64,000 nt of DNA, from contig NZ_CP047159.1 in NCBI RefSeq assembly GCF_019551475.1, positions 992,001 through 1,056,000 of the forward strand, read 5' to 3'. Within the stretch, counting starts at the first letter, position 1, and each line of letters begins with the position of its first letter. Source of the stretch: Prevotella sp. Rep29 (GTDB taxonomy: Bacteria; Bacteroidota; Bacteroidia; Bacteroidales; Bacteroidaceae). The notes below the pieces were generated by a model. The model did no database searches. It worked only from the letters and a program-made list of their open reading frames with translations, and was not told where the DNA came from. Below are positions 32,303 to 42,032 of the stretch, one piece after another. The position numbers were made by a program, and so were the translations under genes.

Positions 32303-33091
32303 TCATTGGGATGATTGCTGGCGGATGCAGTCAACGATGGCTTGGCGTTTCTGCTTGCTGGTGCCGTGAACGAGATGGCGCACGATGCCGTCCTTGTCAA
32401 CGACGATGGTCAGCGGGAAGCCTTTGCCGTCAATCCATTTCATCATTTCCTTCTCGTTGACGAGGTGCGTCCACGTGAATTGGCGCTGCTCGGTGATTCT
32501 CCGTGTGGTTACGGCGTCGTGGAAGGTTGCCGAGAAGAACATGACATCGGGGAACATCTCCTTCCAGGTGGACAGTTCGGGCATCTCTCTCAGGCACGGT
32601 CCGCAGCCGGAATACCATAGGTTGATGACCATCGGCTTGCCCTTTACCGCCTCGTTGTTCCATGTTTTTCCGTCGATATCTTTAGCGCTGAATTTCGGGA
32701 AAGGCTCGTTCAGTTGCGGTGCGTCGTGGTTTGGCTGGTTGTCGGGTTTCCGGGTGAGGCTGATCATCTCGCGCAGCACCTGATAATCCTCCAGCATTTT
32801 CTGCCCGTCGTGCACCCGTTCTGTGGGAACGGCTTGTCTGGTCAGCTCTTCCGGCAGCTCGACGTCGTCGATGGTGAACGCAATGACCCTGTTTCCTTTG
32901 CTGTCTTTGAGCATCGTCATAGATATGTTCCCTTCAGGAAGGTCGGGTTTCGAGGTGAAGAAATAGCCGTTGACGCAGTATTGCGGTACGATGGTGTCTG
33001 TGCGTTGTGCCGTGTCGTTTGCCGTTTGGGCAGTAGCCGTTGTCGCCATCGTCAGCATCAGGCATAAGGCGAATGTCGTAATCGTTTTCAT
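32303..33091 (-). CDS. TlpA-like periplasmic thioredoxin-fold protein (262 aa)
   Basis: The start MKTITTFALCLMLTMATTATAQ gives a signal peptide; an upstream ATG would add 17 residues before it and is rejected. The N-terminal 110 residues are a family-specific domain. A redoxin domain follows from about residue 127 (FPKFSAKDIDGKTWNNEAVK), with MVINLWYSGCGPCLREMPEL as the active site (CGPC). The usual WC before the motif is replaced by SGC. The role is probably thiol-disulfide exchange in the periplasm, partner unknown. It is monocistronic. Confidence 0.8.
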   Translation of the reverse strand: MKTITTFALCLMLTMATTATAQTANDTAQRTDTIVPQYCVNGYFFTSKPDLPEGNISMTMLKDSKGNRVIAFTIDDVELPEELTRQAVPTERVHDGQKMLEDYQVLREMISLTRKPDNQPNHDAPQLNEPFPKFSAKDIDGKTWNNEAVKGKPMVINLWYSGCGPCLREMPELSTWKEMFPDVMFFSATFHDAVTTRRITEQRQFTWTHLVNEKEMMKWIDGKGFPLTIVVDKDGIVRHLVHGTSKQKRQAIVDCIRQQSSQ

Positions 33092-33130
33092 CGGTGCTTC
33101 TCTTTTTATTTTAAATAATGTCTGAAAAAG

Positions 33131-33176
33131 AAAAAAGTCCATGAACTCCTTTTCGGAAAAAAGCTCATGGACTTTC
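33131..33176 (-). terminator. Terminator of mscL
   Basis: AAAGTCCATGA pairs with TCATGGACTTT, followed on the minus strand by TTTTTT. It is placed right after mscL. Confidence 0.75.
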
Positions 33177-33190
33177 GTGGGTTGGGGGAA

Positions 33191-33565
33191 TTATTTGTTT
33201 TTCAGCAAATCACGGATTTCGCCGAGCAACTCCTCCTGTGTCGGTCCTGCGGGTGCAGCCGGCTCTTCTTCCTTCTTTCTTGACAGCTTGTTGATGGCTT
33301 TCAGTGCGAAGAAGATACAGAGCGCGATAATGAGGAAGTCAACCACATTCTGGAGGAATATTCCATATTTCACCTCTGCACCGTTAATTTTAGTTGTGAG
33401 GTTGGCAAAGTCGTTGCCGATCAGCGTTCCGATGAGCGGCATGAGTATGTTGTCAACGACCGAACTAACGATTTTTCCGAATGCGCCGCCGATGATTACA
33501 CCGACAGCCATGTCCATCACATTGCCTTTTAAGGCAAACTCTTTAAACTCTTTGATAAGTCCCAT
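33191..33565 (-). CDS. mscL: Large-conductance mechanosensitive channel MscL (124 aa)
   Basis: Opens under membrane tension and releases solutes on osmotic downshock. [20 protein letters not shown] then [20 protein letters not shown] is TM1 with the gate glycines. The second helix is [20 protein letters not shown], then a charged C-terminal helix ([20 protein letters not shown]). The length is slightly short of E. coli's 136. It is divergent from gapA. Confidence 0.95.
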   Translation of the reverse strand: MGLIKEFKEFALKGNVMDMAVGVIIGGAFGKIVSSVVDNILMPLIGTLIGNDFANLTTKINGAEVKYGIFLQNVVDFLIIALCIFFALKAINKLSRKKEEEPAAPAGPTQEELLGEIRDLLKNK

Positions 33566-33603
33566 AATTTAATTTTTTAGTTTTTTAATAATGTAACCGA
33601 GTG

Positions 33604-33630
33604 CAAATATAGAAAATATTTGTAACTTTG
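33604..33630. promoter_or_regulatory. Divergent -7 boxes for mscL (minus) and gapA (plus)
   Basis: The minus strand has TATATTTG at 33604-33611 for mscL. The plus strand has TAACTTTG at 33623-33630 for gapA, giving gapA a 5' leader of about 95 nt. Confidence 0.5.
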
Positions 33631-33731
33631 CAAACGAAAAGAATAAAAAATGCCCGTGAGGCACGTGTTTTTCGGCAATAACAAGCGAAATAACATATTT
33701 ATAAACCCTTTAAAGATAAACTAATAAAAAA

Positions 33732-34760
33732 ATGACAAAAGTTGCTATTAACGGCTTTGGCCGTATTGGTCGCCTCGCTTTCCGTCAGATGTTCGAGGCT
33801 GAAGGTTATGAAGTAGTAGCTATCAACGACCTGACAAGTCCTAAGATGCTCGCTCACCTGTTGAAGTATGACACCGCACAGGGCGGTTTCGCTGGCAAGT
33901 ATGGTGAGGGCAAGCACACGGTAGAGTGCACAGACAACTCAATCATCGTTGACGGTAAGGAAATCACTATCTATGCAATGCCCAACGCAGCCGAACTGCC
34001 TTGGGGACAGCTCGGCGTTGACGTAGTGCTCGAGTGCACAGGCTTCTATACCTCTAAGGAAAAGGCTTCTGCCCACATTCAGGCAGGTGCGAAGAAGGTG
34101 GTTATCTCTGCTCCCGCAGGAAACGACCTGCCCACCATCGTTTACAACGTGAACCACAAGGCGCTGACGCCTGCCGACACAGTCATCTCGGCTGCATCAT
34201 GCACCACCAACTGTCTGGCTCCTATGGCTGACGCACTGAACAAGTTCGCACCCATCTGCAGCGGTATCATGTCAACCATCCACGCCTACACCGGCGACCA
34301 GATGATTCTCGACGGTCCGCAGCGCAAGGGCGACCTCCGTCGCAGCCGTGCAGGTGCTTGCAACATCGTGCCCAACTCAACGGGTGCTGCCAAGGCTATC
34401 GGTCTCGTTATTCCCGAACTGAACGGCAAACTCATCGGTTCTGCTCAGCGCGTGCCCACTCCTACAGGCTCGACAACCATCCTCGTTGCAGTCGTTAAGG
34501 GTAAGGACATCACGAAGGAAGGCATCAACGCAGCCATGAAGGCAGCCAGCAACGAGTCGTTCGGCTACACCGAAGACGAAATCGTCAGCAGCGACGTTAT
34601 CGGCATGAAGTTCGGTTCGCTCTTCGATGCTACGCAGACCATGGTTTCTAAGATTGACGACGACACCTATCAGGTACAGGTTGTTTCTTGGTATGACAAT
34701 GAGAACTCATACACTTCTCAGATGATTCGTACCATCAAATACCTCGCAGAGCTGAAGTAA
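33732..34760 (+). CDS. gapA: Glyceraldehyde-3-phosphate dehydrogenase (342 aa)
   Basis: Oxidises glyceraldehyde-3-phosphate with NAD in glycolysis. [20 protein letters not shown] is the NAD-binding start. The catalytic Cys lies in [17 protein letters not shown] (about residue 155). [20 protein letters not shown] and [12 protein letters not shown] complete the family pattern. It uses the most codon-biased sequence in the window, in line with high expression. Confidence 0.98.
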   Translation: MTKVAINGFGRIGRLAFRQMFEAEGYEVVAINDLTSPKMLAHLLKYDTAQGGFAGKYGEGKHTVECTDNSIIVDGKEITIYAMPNAAELPWGQLGVDVVLECTGFYTSKEKASAHIQAGAKKVVISAPAGNDLPTIVYNVNHKALTPADTVISAASCTTNCLAPMADALNKFAPICSGIMSTIHAYTGDQMILDGPQRKGDLRRSRAGACNIVPNSTGAAKAIGLVIPELNGKLIGSAQRVPTPTGSTTILVAVVKGKDITKEGINAAMKAASNESFGYTEDEIVSSDVIGMKFGSLFDATQTMVSKIDDDTYQVQVVSWYDNENSYTSQMIRTIKYLAELK

Positions 34761-34780
34761 TCCGCTCTTACACATAACAG

Positions 34781-34816
34781 AAAAAAGCTGCCCGGCAACT
34801 ACCGGGCGGCTTTTCT
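34781..34816 (+). terminator. Terminator of gapA
   Basis: GCTGCCCGG pairs with CCGGGCGGC and is followed by TTTTCTCTTC. Strong GC stem just after the stop codon. Confidence 0.8.
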
Positions 34817-34876
34817 CTTCTCTTTTGTTAAAACGACGTTTTTCATAGCGACAGTATCAACAATATATCCAGCATC

Positions 34877-36067
34877 ATGAAAAGCCTAAAAACCATCCTC
34901 CTCATACTCAGTTTGACATTCTCCGTGCAGGCTTCCTACGCGCAGCGTGTCCGTCTGTTCGAAACCTTCAAGGACTCCGTGCCGTACCGCATACCCGCAC
35001 TGGCAGTCTGTCGCGACGGCAGCCTGATAGCCGTCAGCGACTATCGCTATTGCGGCAACGACATCGGTTATGGTGCCGTCGATTTGCACCAGCGCATCAG
35101 TCACGATGGCGGCAAGACATGGGGACTGGAGACGTTGCTCGCACGCGGCACGGCTGAGGGCAACAGCAACACGTTCGGCTATGCCTACGGCGATGCGACC
35201 ATCGTGGCAGACAGGCAGAGCGATGAGGTGCTGATGCTGTGCGTGTCTGGAAAGATGGTGTATTTCAACAGCCGGCGCGACAATCCGAACCGTGTGGCAC
35301 GCTTCCGCAGTCACGACGGCGGGCGCACATGGCAGCCGGCGGAAGAGATAACAGACCAGATTTACGGCTTGTTCGACCAGCGTAAGGAAGGACCCGTGCA
35401 GGGCTTGTTCTTCGGTTCGGGAAAAATCTGCCAGAGCCGGAAGGTCAAAGTGGGCAGATACTATCGCCTCTATGCTGCCGTACTGACACACTCCGGCGTC
35501 TTCGCGCTGTATAGTGACGACTTCGGCGAGTCGTGGAAGGTGCTCGGCGATGCCGATACGTCGCCATGTCCGAAGGGCGACGAGCCGAAATGCGAGGAAC
35601 TGCCCGACGGCAGTGTCGTGCTGAGTGCGCGCACGACGGGACGTTTCTTCAACGTGTTTACATTCTCAAACAAGAAAAAAGCGTGCGGAACATGGGGCGA
35701 ACCCGTTGCCGCCCGTGCCTTTGCCGACATCAAGAACGCCTGCAACGGCGAGATTCTTCTGGTGAAAGCACGCTCCTCAGCAACCGGAAAGCGGGTGCAT
35801 CTGCTCTTGCAGTCGGTGCCTTTCGGTCCGCAGCGCCGCAATGTAGGCTTCTTCTATAAGGAACTGTCGGGGAAAAACGACGCGAAAAGGATAGGCGAGG
35901 AGTGGCATCGTGGGCTCCAGGTGAGCCACGAACTGTCAGCCTATTCAACGATGGTTCAGCTCGCCGACGGGCGCATCGGCTTCCAGTGGGAAGAAGGACC
36001 AACCGCCTACAACATCGATTACCTCCCGCTATCCATCAGTGAGATCACGTTAGGGGAATATCGTTGA
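34877..36067 (+). CDS. Exo-alpha-sialidase, GH33 (396 aa)
   Basis: Cleaves terminal sialic acid from host glycans; the signal peptide (LLILSLTFSVQASYAQ) sends it to the periplasm. The RIP-type Arg motif is PYRIPALAV near residue 36. Three Asp boxes follow: SHDGGKTW, SHDGGRTW and SDDFGESW. The catalytic Glu is probably in KCEELPDGSVV and the second Arg in the SARTTGRF stretch. No nan catabolic genes are beside it. The length fits a single-domain GH33 enzyme. Confidence 0.9.
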   Translation: MKSLKTILLILSLTFSVQASYAQRVRLFETFKDSVPYRIPALAVCRDGSLIAVSDYRYCGNDIGYGAVDLHQRISHDGGKTWGLETLLARGTAEGNSNTFGYAYGDATIVADRQSDEVLMLCVSGKMVYFNSRRDNPNRVARFRSHDGGRTWQPAEEITDQIYGLFDQRKEGPVQGLFFGSGKICQSRKVKVGRYYRLYAAVLTHSGVFALYSDDFGESWKVLGDADTSPCPKGDEPKCEELPDGSVVLSARTTGRFFNVFTFSNKKKACGTWGEPVAARAFADIKNACNGEILLVKARSSATGKRVHLLLQSVPFGPQRRNVGFFYKELSGKNDAKRIGEEWHRGLQVSHELSAYSTMVQLADGRIGFQWEEGPTAYNIDYLPLSISEITLGEYR

Positions 36068-36138
36068 CACATTATTTATATATATCCCAAAGGTTTGTAG
36101 GGGCGGATCGGTGTATTCGCCCGAAAAGCGCTCGCAAT

Positions 36139-36233
36139 TACTCAGATAATATTCCTCCCGTCAGGCGTTCCCTCCCCATTTGGGGGAGGGTTAGGGTGGG
36201 GCTCCTCAGATATTATTCCTCCCGTCAGGCGTT
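36139..36233 (+). repeat. Short direct duplication ahead of MITE copy 2
   Basis: CTCAGATAATATTCCTCCCG with GTCAGGCGTT recurs 65 bp on with one base change. Between the copies lies a hairpin (CCCTCCCCATTTGGGGGAGGG) and TTAGGGTGGGGCTCC. After the second copy the MITE takes the place of the hairpin and is followed by the same TTAGGGTGGGGCTCC. The stretch from 36068 to 36138 has no feature. Confidence 0.7.
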
Positions 36234-36415
36234 GAGGGTGTGTCAAAATGGAGGAAGTGCGCTTCGCGCAGAATTGAAAATCACCGTAGGCAAATCTCAC
36301 AAATCTATCCAAAATCTTTCATTCTGTGTATCAGCACTTTGATTTGTTAGATTTGTATAGATTTGTTGGATTTCTCGTCCGTAGGACGACTGAATTCCTA
36401 TTTTGACACACCCTC
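36234..36415. mobile_element. MITE-like element, copy 2 (182 bp)
   Basis: Same size and ends (GAGGGTGTGTCAAAAT inverted) as the copy near position 163, with a few substitutions inside. No coding capacity. Flanking target duplication is not obvious. See the flanking repeat for the likely empty-site comparison. Confidence 0.75.
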
Positions 36416-36539
36416 TTAGGGTGGGGCTCCTTTATCATTTTTCATTTGTCATTTAGCGAAGCGCTTATCGCGTAGCTCTCCATTTCCGACATTTTTCCGA
36501 CATTTCCATTTTTCGCATACGCGTTCATAATTATAATTA

Positions 36540-36547
36540 TATCTTTG
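36540..36547 (+). promoter_or_regulatory. -7 box for leader L2
   Basis: TATCTTTGC preceded by an AT-rich run. The stretch from 36416 to 36536 is otherwise featureless, with words typical of Bacteroidales intergenic DNA (TCATTTTTCATTTGTCATTT). Confidence 0.55.
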
Positions 36548-36554
36548 CATTGAG

Positions 36555-36713
36555 ATGGCGAGCGTCGAAAGCCGTTATCGCACACACAGAAGTGGCAAAT
36601 CGCTTTTTGCAAGAAATGTTTGGCAATCTCAAATAACTTTTGTAGATTTGCAAAGTCGCCCCACTCCGTCGGAGTTGGAGCATCGACAAGACATTGAGGG
36701 CATAAACATGTGA
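36555..36713 (+). CDS. Possible 52-residue leader ORF
   Basis: Starts at the first ATG after the -7 box: MASVESRYRTHRSGKSLFAR, NVWQSQITFVDLQSRPTPSE and LEHRQDIEGINM, then TGA. It is basic at the start and has no known domain. A frame covering half a short transcript may be a real leader peptide or a chance frame. It has no clear ribosome-binding site, being near the transcript 5' end. Confidence 0.25.
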   Translation: MASVESRYRTHRSGKSLFARNVWQSQITFVDLQSRPTPSELEHRQDIEGINM

Positions 36714-36846
36714 TTAACGTCACGCTGTTGATTTGATCGGTGTAAATCTCGCAAATTGAACTGAATCATTCAAACAAGGCATGTGGCTGTTCTTACCTTA
36801 TTGTATAGGTGAGTGCCGCTTCTGTTAATTTGATGATTCGGGCAAT

Positions 36847-36897
36847 GCGAGAGCCTACACTGACAGATTAGCCAGAAGTAGGTTCTCGCCTTTTTTT
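36847..36897 (+). terminator. Intrinsic terminator inside leader L2
   Basis: GCGAGAGCCTAC pairs with GTAGGTTCTCGC (one wobble pair), followed by seven T. It lies 50 bp before the bspA-like start, so expression of the gene needs read-through, antitermination or a second promoter. Confidence 0.75.
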
Positions 36898-36946
36898 ATG
36901 TAAAAAATGAACAATCAAATAAAAATCAATAATAGTATTTATAACA

Positions 36947-39900
36947 ATGGAAGCAAAACAACTTAAACTTACATTTCTGCTCGCAGTGCTCATGGGCATG
37001 GTTGGAGCAAATGCATTCGCCCATGATATTGGGGTTAAGAATGCAGATGGCGTGACCATCTATTACACGTACATGAACAATAAGACGGAGTTGGCAGTCA
37101 GCTATCGAGGCTCATACTCTAGTGATTATTCCGATGAATATTCTGGAGTCGTCAATATCCCAGAATCTGTCACTTATAATGGAATGATTTATCCCGTGAC
37201 GAGCATTGGAGAGTATGCGTTCTATTATTGCAGCGGTCTGACCTCCGTCACCATCCCCAACTCCGTGACGAGCATTGGAACGTTTGCGTTCTATGGTTGC
37301 AGCGGTCTGACCTCCGTCACCATCCCCAACTCTGTGACGAGCATTGGATCGGTTGCGTTCTCAAGCAGCGTCAATGTTGATGAGAATAATACTGCCTATT
37401 CTTCTATAGATGGCGTATTGTTTAATAAATCACAAACAGAACTGATTCGATATCCAGGTGGGAAACAATATACCATCCCCAACTCCGTGACGAGCATTGG
37501 ATCTAGGGCGTTCTTTGGATGCCACGGTCTGACCTCCGTGACCATCCCCAACTCTGTGACGAGCATTGGAGAAAGGGCGTTCGAGGGCTGTAGCGGTCTG
37601 ACAAAAGTGATTGTCAATGATATTGCAGCATGGTGCAATATCTCATTTACAGACTGGAATTCTAATCCTTTATACTATGCAAAGCATCTTTATAGTGACG
37701 AGAATACGGAAATTACGAATTTGGTAATACCTGATGGAGTAACGACTATAAAAGACTATGCGTTCGATGGTTGCACAGGTCTGACTTCCGTGACCATCGG
37801 CAACTCCGTGACGAGCATTGGAAGTTATGCGTTCGATGGTTGCACAGGTCTGACCTCCGTGACCATCGGCAACTCCGTGACGAGCATTGGATTTAGGGCG
37901 TTCGCTGATTGCACAGGTCTGACTTCCGTGACTATCCCCAACTCCGTGACGAGCATTGGACTTGAGCCGTTCTATCGTTGCACAGGTCTGACTTCCGTCA
38001 CTATTAATAGTAACGCCATCATGTCAGAAAAATATTATAATACTTATAATTCCTTAAAAGGTATCTTTGGTGAACAGGTGAAAAGTTACACGATTGGTGA
38101 TGGCGTGACGAGCATTGGAGGTTATGCGTTCTATAAATGCAGCGGCCTGACGTCCGTGACCATCCCCAACTCCGTGACGAGCATTGGAGATAGGGCGTTC
38201 GAATATTGTAGCGGTCTGACAAAAGTGATTGTCAATGATATTGCAGCATGGTGCAATATCTCATTTACAGACTGGAATTCTAATCCTTTAACCTATGCAA
38301 AGCATCTCTATAGTGACGAGAATACAGAAATTACGAATTTGGTAATACCTGATGGAGTGACGACTATAAAAAGCTATGCGTTCGAAGATTGCAGCGGTCT
38401 GACTTCCGTGACCATCGGCAACTCCGTGACGAGCATTGGAAAGTCAGCGTTCTCGGGTTGCAGCGGTCTGACCTCCGTCACCATCCCCAGTTCCGTGACG
38501 CACATTGACATGTCCGTCACGGACGTGGGAGTAGGACTATTCTTTGTAACTGGGGCGTTCGCTTATTGCAGCAGTCTGATAGAAATCAATGTGGACGAGA
38601 ATAATACTGCCTATTCTTCTATAGATGGCGTATTGTTTAATAAATCGCAAACAGAACTGATTCTATATCCAAGGGGAAAGCAAGGGGCATACGTCATCCC
38701 CAACTCTGTGACGAGTATTGGAAATGATGCGTTCCGAGGTTGCAGCGGTCTGGCTTCCGTCACCATCCCCAACTCTGTGACAAGCATTGGAGATAGGGCG
38801 TTCGTTGAGTGCAGCGGTCTGACATCCGTGACTATCGGCAACTCCGTGACGAGCATTGGAGATTGGGCGTTCTATTACTGCACAGGTCTGACCTCCGTGA
38901 CTATCCCCAACTCCGTAACGAGCATTGGAGGGGCTGCGTTCTATGGTTGCACAGGTCTGACCTCCGTCACTATCGGCAACTCTGTAACGAGCATTGGAGC
39001 TGGTGCGTTCTCAGGTTGCACTGGTCTGACCTCCGTCACCATCCCCAACTCCGTAACGAGTATTGAAGAGTATGCGTTCGAAGACTGTGATAAACTGACA
39101 GATATATATTGCTACATAGTAGAACCATTGACGATAGAGTGGAGTGTATTTTATGGAGTTCCTACAAACACCTGTATGCTTCATGTGCCTGTCGGAAGCA
39201 AGGTGAAATACGAAGCGGCGAACTATTGGAAAAATTTCCTGAATATCGTTGAAGACTTGATGAAGGAAAGAATAGCACAAACTATAACCTGGAATAATTC
39301 ACAAACGACATTGCTTGTGAATAATGAAATAGAATTGACTGCTGTCGCATCGTCAGGGCTTCCCATTACTTATACTATTAAGTCTGGCAATGATTATGCT
39401 ACTCTTGTTACAAGTGGGGAGAAAACTTTTTTGAGAGGTGTTAAAGCAGGAACTGTTATTGTCGAAGCGAAGCAAGTTGGAAATGATGAGTACCAGCCTA
39501 TAAATGTGGAAAAAGTATTTACCATTAGTGAATTAAGAACTGCACAAACTATTACATGGTCACAAAGCCAAGCTTATGTAGTTGGTTTAAATTCTGACAT
39601 TGAATTGACCGCAGTTGCTTCGTCTGGTTTGCCTATCACTTATACTATTAAATCAGGCAGTGATTGTGCAACACTTATAACGAGCGGGGACAAAACTTCT
39701 TTGAAAGGCATTAAACCAGGAACTGTTATCGTTGAAGCGAAACAAGTTGGAAATAGTGAGTACCAACCAGCAAGTGTGGAAAAGGAATTTACCATTAGTG
39801 AATTAAGAACAGCACAAACTATTACATGGTCACAAATCCAAGCTTATGTAGTTGGTTTAAATTCTGACATTGAATTGACCGCAGTTGCTTCGTCTGGTTT

Positions 39901-40978
39901 GCCTATCACTTATGTTATTAAATCTGGTAGTGATTGTGCGACACTTATAACGAGCGGAGACAAAACTTCTTTGAGGGGCATTAAAATAGGAACTGTTGTC
40001 ATTGAAGCGAAGCAGGATGGAAATAGTGAGTACCAACCAGCAAGTGTGGAAAAGGAATTTACCATTAATAAAAAAACATCACAGAGAATAACATGGAGTC
40101 AAGAAATAGAAGCTGTAGTCGGAGATAGTTTGATTTTATCAGCGACTTCTTCGTCTGGACTTCCTGTTGCCTACAGGGCTTTGGATGAAGATTATTGCAG
40201 CAAAATGGAAATTAAACAAAATGCTAAAGGACAATATGTGGTACATTTTTCAAATAGAGCACCATCCATTATTGAGGCTTATCAAGAGGGGAACGACACA
40301 TATAATGCTGCAGAACCTGTAAGAAAGTATTACAACTCATTGAACCCGACAGAGACAGACGGACTGATGTGTATTAATGGTATTTATTACAAATATACTG
40401 ACAACACACACACAGCTTTGAAAATGGTCAGAGGATTCAAACAGTATGAAGGCGATATCGTGTTCCCCGCTGTTGTCAATGGTTTGCCTGTTACAAAGAT
40501 GGATAGTGATGCCACCTACATTTGTCCATTGGTAACAACGATAGAGTTTAAAGAGGGACATTCACATATTGAAGGGGTACATTATGATATGGCATTGGAA
40601 AAACTTATATTACCCTCAACAACAAGTTATATAGGCTATTTGGTCTTTTTCTGCTGTCCCAAACTGAAAGATATATATTTGTACGCAGCAACACCTCCGG
40701 AAGTAGCTTCATCTTATGATTACAACCAGTGGAACGAAGGTGAAGGGAAAACGCTTTATGTACCTCGAGGGACGAAATCCGCATATGAAAATGCAGACTT
40801 CTGGAAACACTTTACTATCGTAGAAATTGACGTGCCGACAGGCATTATTTCAATAGATAATTCGCAATCGGCAATTGATAATGACGTTTGGTTTACGCTC
40901 AGCGGCGTGCGGCTCAACGGCAAACCGACAAAAGCGGGTATCTACATTGTTAATGGAAAGAAAGTTGTTATAAAATAA
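36947..40978 (+). CDS. BspA-like LRR protein with Ig-like repeats (1343 aa)
   Basis: The largest of three BspA-like proteins. The signal peptide ([20 protein letters not shown]) is followed by LRR_5 repeats to about residue 770. Four Ig-like/MBG-type repeats of about 85-90 residues then run from about 776 to 1130 ([58 protein letters not shown]). A second short LRR-like region precedes the tail [17 protein letters not shown], then [13 protein letters not shown]. The tail is nearly the same as in the gene at 756. Surface exposure is inferred. The Ig repeats are AT-rich and nearly identical in DNA. Two small membrane genes follow. Confidence 0.9.
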   Translation: MEAKQLKLTFLLAVLMGMVGANAFAHDIGVKNADGVTIYYTYMNNKTELAVSYRGSYSSDYSDEYSGVVNIPESVTYNGMIYPVTSIGEYAFYYCSGLTSVTIPNSVTSIGTFAFYGCSGLTSVTIPNSVTSIGSVAFSSSVNVDENNTAYSSIDGVLFNKSQTELIRYPGGKQYTIPNSVTSIGSRAFFGCHGLTSVTIPNSVTSIGERAFEGCSGLTKVIVNDIAAWCNISFTDWNSNPLYYAKHLYSDENTEITNLVIPDGVTTIKDYAFDGCTGLTSVTIGNSVTSIGSYAFDGCTGLTSVTIGNSVTSIGFRAFADCTGLTSVTIPNSVTSIGLEPFYRCTGLTSVTINSNAIMSEKYYNTYNSLKGIFGEQVKSYTIGDGVTSIGGYAFYKCSGLTSVTIPNSVTSIGDRAFEYCSGLTKVIVNDIAAWCNISFTDWNSNPLTYAKHLYSDENTEITNLVIPDGVTTIKSYAFEDCSGLTSVTIGNSVTSIGKSAFSGCSGLTSVTIPSSVTHIDMSVTDVGVGLFFVTGAFAYCSSLIEINVDENNTAYSSIDGVLFNKSQTELILYPRGKQGAYVIPNSVTSIGNDAFRGCSGLASVTIPNSVTSIGDRAFVECSGLTSVTIGNSVTSIGDWAFYYCTGLTSVTIPNSVTSIGGAAFYGCTGLTSVTIGNSVTSIGAGAFSGCTGLTSVTIPNSVTSIEEYAFEDCDKLTDIYCYIVEPLTIEWSVFYGVPTNTCMLHVPVGSKVKYEAANYWKNFLNIVEDLMKERIAQTITWNNSQTTLLVNNEIELTAVASSGLPITYTIKSGNDYATLVTSGEKTFLRGVKAGTVIVEAKQVGNDEYQPINVEKVFTISELRTAQTITWSQSQAYVVGLNSDIELTAVASSGLPITYTIKSGSDCATLITSGDKTSLKGIKPGTVIVEAKQVGNSEYQPASVEKEFTISELRTAQTITWSQIQAYVVGLNSDIELTAVASSGLPITYVIKSGSDCATLITSGDKTSLRGIKIGTVVIEAKQDGNSEYQPASVEKEFTINKKTSQRITWSQEIEAVVGDSLILSATSSSGLPVAYRALDEDYCSKMEIKQNAKGQYVVHFSNRAPSIIEAYQEGNDTYNAAEPVRKYYNSLNPTETDGLMCINGIYYKYTDNTHTALKMVRGFKQYEGDIVFPAVVNGLPVTKMDSDATYICPLVTTIEFKEGHSHIEGVHYDMALEKLILPSTTSYIGYLVFFCCPKLKDIYLYAATPPEVASSYDYNQWNEGEGKTLYVPRGTKSAYENADFWKHFTIVEIDVPTGIISIDNSQSAIDNDVWFTLSGVRLNGKPTKAGIYIVNGKKVVIK

Positions 40979-41039
40979 TGAGTTAATCTGTCTGCCGGCA
41001 ATGTTGTTTTTGCCGGCGGACAAATTTTTGAATATAGAA

Positions 41040-41546
41040 ATGAGTGATACATTAATAGTTGGAGTTCTATCCTTTATCGGAGGCATTATCACCGTATTAA
41101 TTACTTCATATTTCGGTTTATGGCAATATTGCAAACAGAGATTCAGTAGCGTCGTCACTGAAGGAAGAAAGGAATATCTGAAAACATTCAGAGATGTTTC
41201 TGCAAATTTTTGTTATATAACAGATTTGCGAGTAAACAGTGATAATTTAGAAAACATAAGACTGCAAAAAGAATATGCGTATCAACTGAAACTCTTACTC
41301 AATCCGATAGAATATCCTGATTGGTGGGATGGAGAAATCGTTGAGATGATTGATTCATTAATTAACATCCCAGAAAAAGAAACGTTGAAGAAATTGGTTG
41401 CACTTTTACAAGCCTCATGCGATATCGAATGGAAAGGTATCACGAAAGAGGGAATTAAAGGAAAACTAACTTCAAAGAGGAAGAGAAAACTTAAAAAGGA
41501 AATATATCAAGAATACAAATTATATTGTAAAAAAATAAAATTATGA
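41040..41546 (+). CDS. Single-pass membrane protein with basic cytoplasmic tail (168 aa)
   Basis: The start MSDTLIVGVLSFIGGIITVL puts the one membrane helix (residues 4-30, ending ITSYFGLWQYC) at the N-terminus; a frame 13 codons longer is less likely. The rest is predicted helical, and the C-terminus is very basic (KGKLTSKRKRKLKKEI). I do not recognise the family. AT-rich, 61 bp after the bspA-like stop, and overlapping the next gene by 4 bp. Confidence 0.6.
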   Translation: MSDTLIVGVLSFIGGIITVLITSYFGLWQYCKQRFSSVVTEGRKEYLKTFRDVSANFCYITDLRVNSDNLENIRLQKEYAYQLKLLLNPIEYPDWWDGEIVEMIDSLINIPEKETLKKLVALLQASCDIEWKGITKEGIKGKLTSKRKRKLKKEIYQEYKLYCKKIKL

Positions 41547-41755
41547 ATGAAACAAAAATTTGTTATTTAATAATGGGAATTGGTTTTATATTGCTCACGG
41601 GTATTGTGATAGGGGGTGCAATAGGAGATTTAATAGGAAAGTGCAATGAATCTGTATGTATCGGCGTAGGTATAAGTTTTCTTATAGATGGTGTTATCCT
41701 TGTTAGGATTTTCTTTTTGAAAGACAAACACGATAGACAAAAGGATATGTGGTAG
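41543..41755 (+). CDS. Small two-helix membrane protein (70 aa)
   Basis: Two hydrophobic segments (CYLIMGIGFILLTGIVIGGA and VCIGVGISFLIDGVILVRIF) with a charged C-terminus (KDKHDRQKDMW). The family is not recognised. Its ATGA overlap with the preceding gene suggests coupled translation, so the two may act as a pair. AT-rich like its neighbour. The region 41756-41943 after it shows no gene. Confidence 0.55.
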   Translation: MNETKICYLIMGIGFILLTGIVIGGAIGDLIGKCNESVCIGVGISFLIDGVILVRIFFLKDKHDRQKDMW

Positions 41756-41943
41756 AGATATTACAGAATATGTATTATAGATTTCAAAGAAAAAACATCT
41801 TTTCGCTCGTACCTCTGGTTAAGGATAGTGGGATACTTTCAGTGTCCGTTTAGATTCAAGTCCCTTCATGAATGAGATTTTTTTGGCGATGCATCAACAA
41901 TGGCTTCGTGGTAGGTTGTGCAGATTTTTACCAAATACCCATT

Positions 41944-42020
41944 AAACAAATCGTTTGTCGGATAAAAGCAATGATGCAGACGTATGCGCAAGGCAGCGTC
42001 TACATCATTGTTATACATCT
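41944..42020 (-). repeat. 77-bp direct repeat with terminator hairpin, copy 1
   Basis: Contains AATGATGCAGACG paired with CGTCTACATCATT. The stem sits after the ATPase stop on the minus strand and is followed by CTTTTAT. It matches 43542-43619 in all but a few positions, so the ATPase gene is bracketed by direct repeats. Confidence 0.8.
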
Positions 42021-42032
42021 TTAATGGATTTG

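Larger units (their letters stand above)
36553..36898 (+). ncRNA. Candidate leader RNA, copy L2 (upstream of bspA-like gene 3)
   Basis: About 345 nt from the -7 box to an intrinsic terminator, ending about 50 nt before the bspA start. It shares AAATCTCGCAAATT (36744) and GGGCAATGCGAGAGCCT (36840) in the same order with the leader of the DUF2971-bspA modules on the other strand. Here the second word is also the 5' arm of the terminator. It could be a regulatory leader or a stand-alone RNA. No known riboswitch was recognised. Confidence 0.45.
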
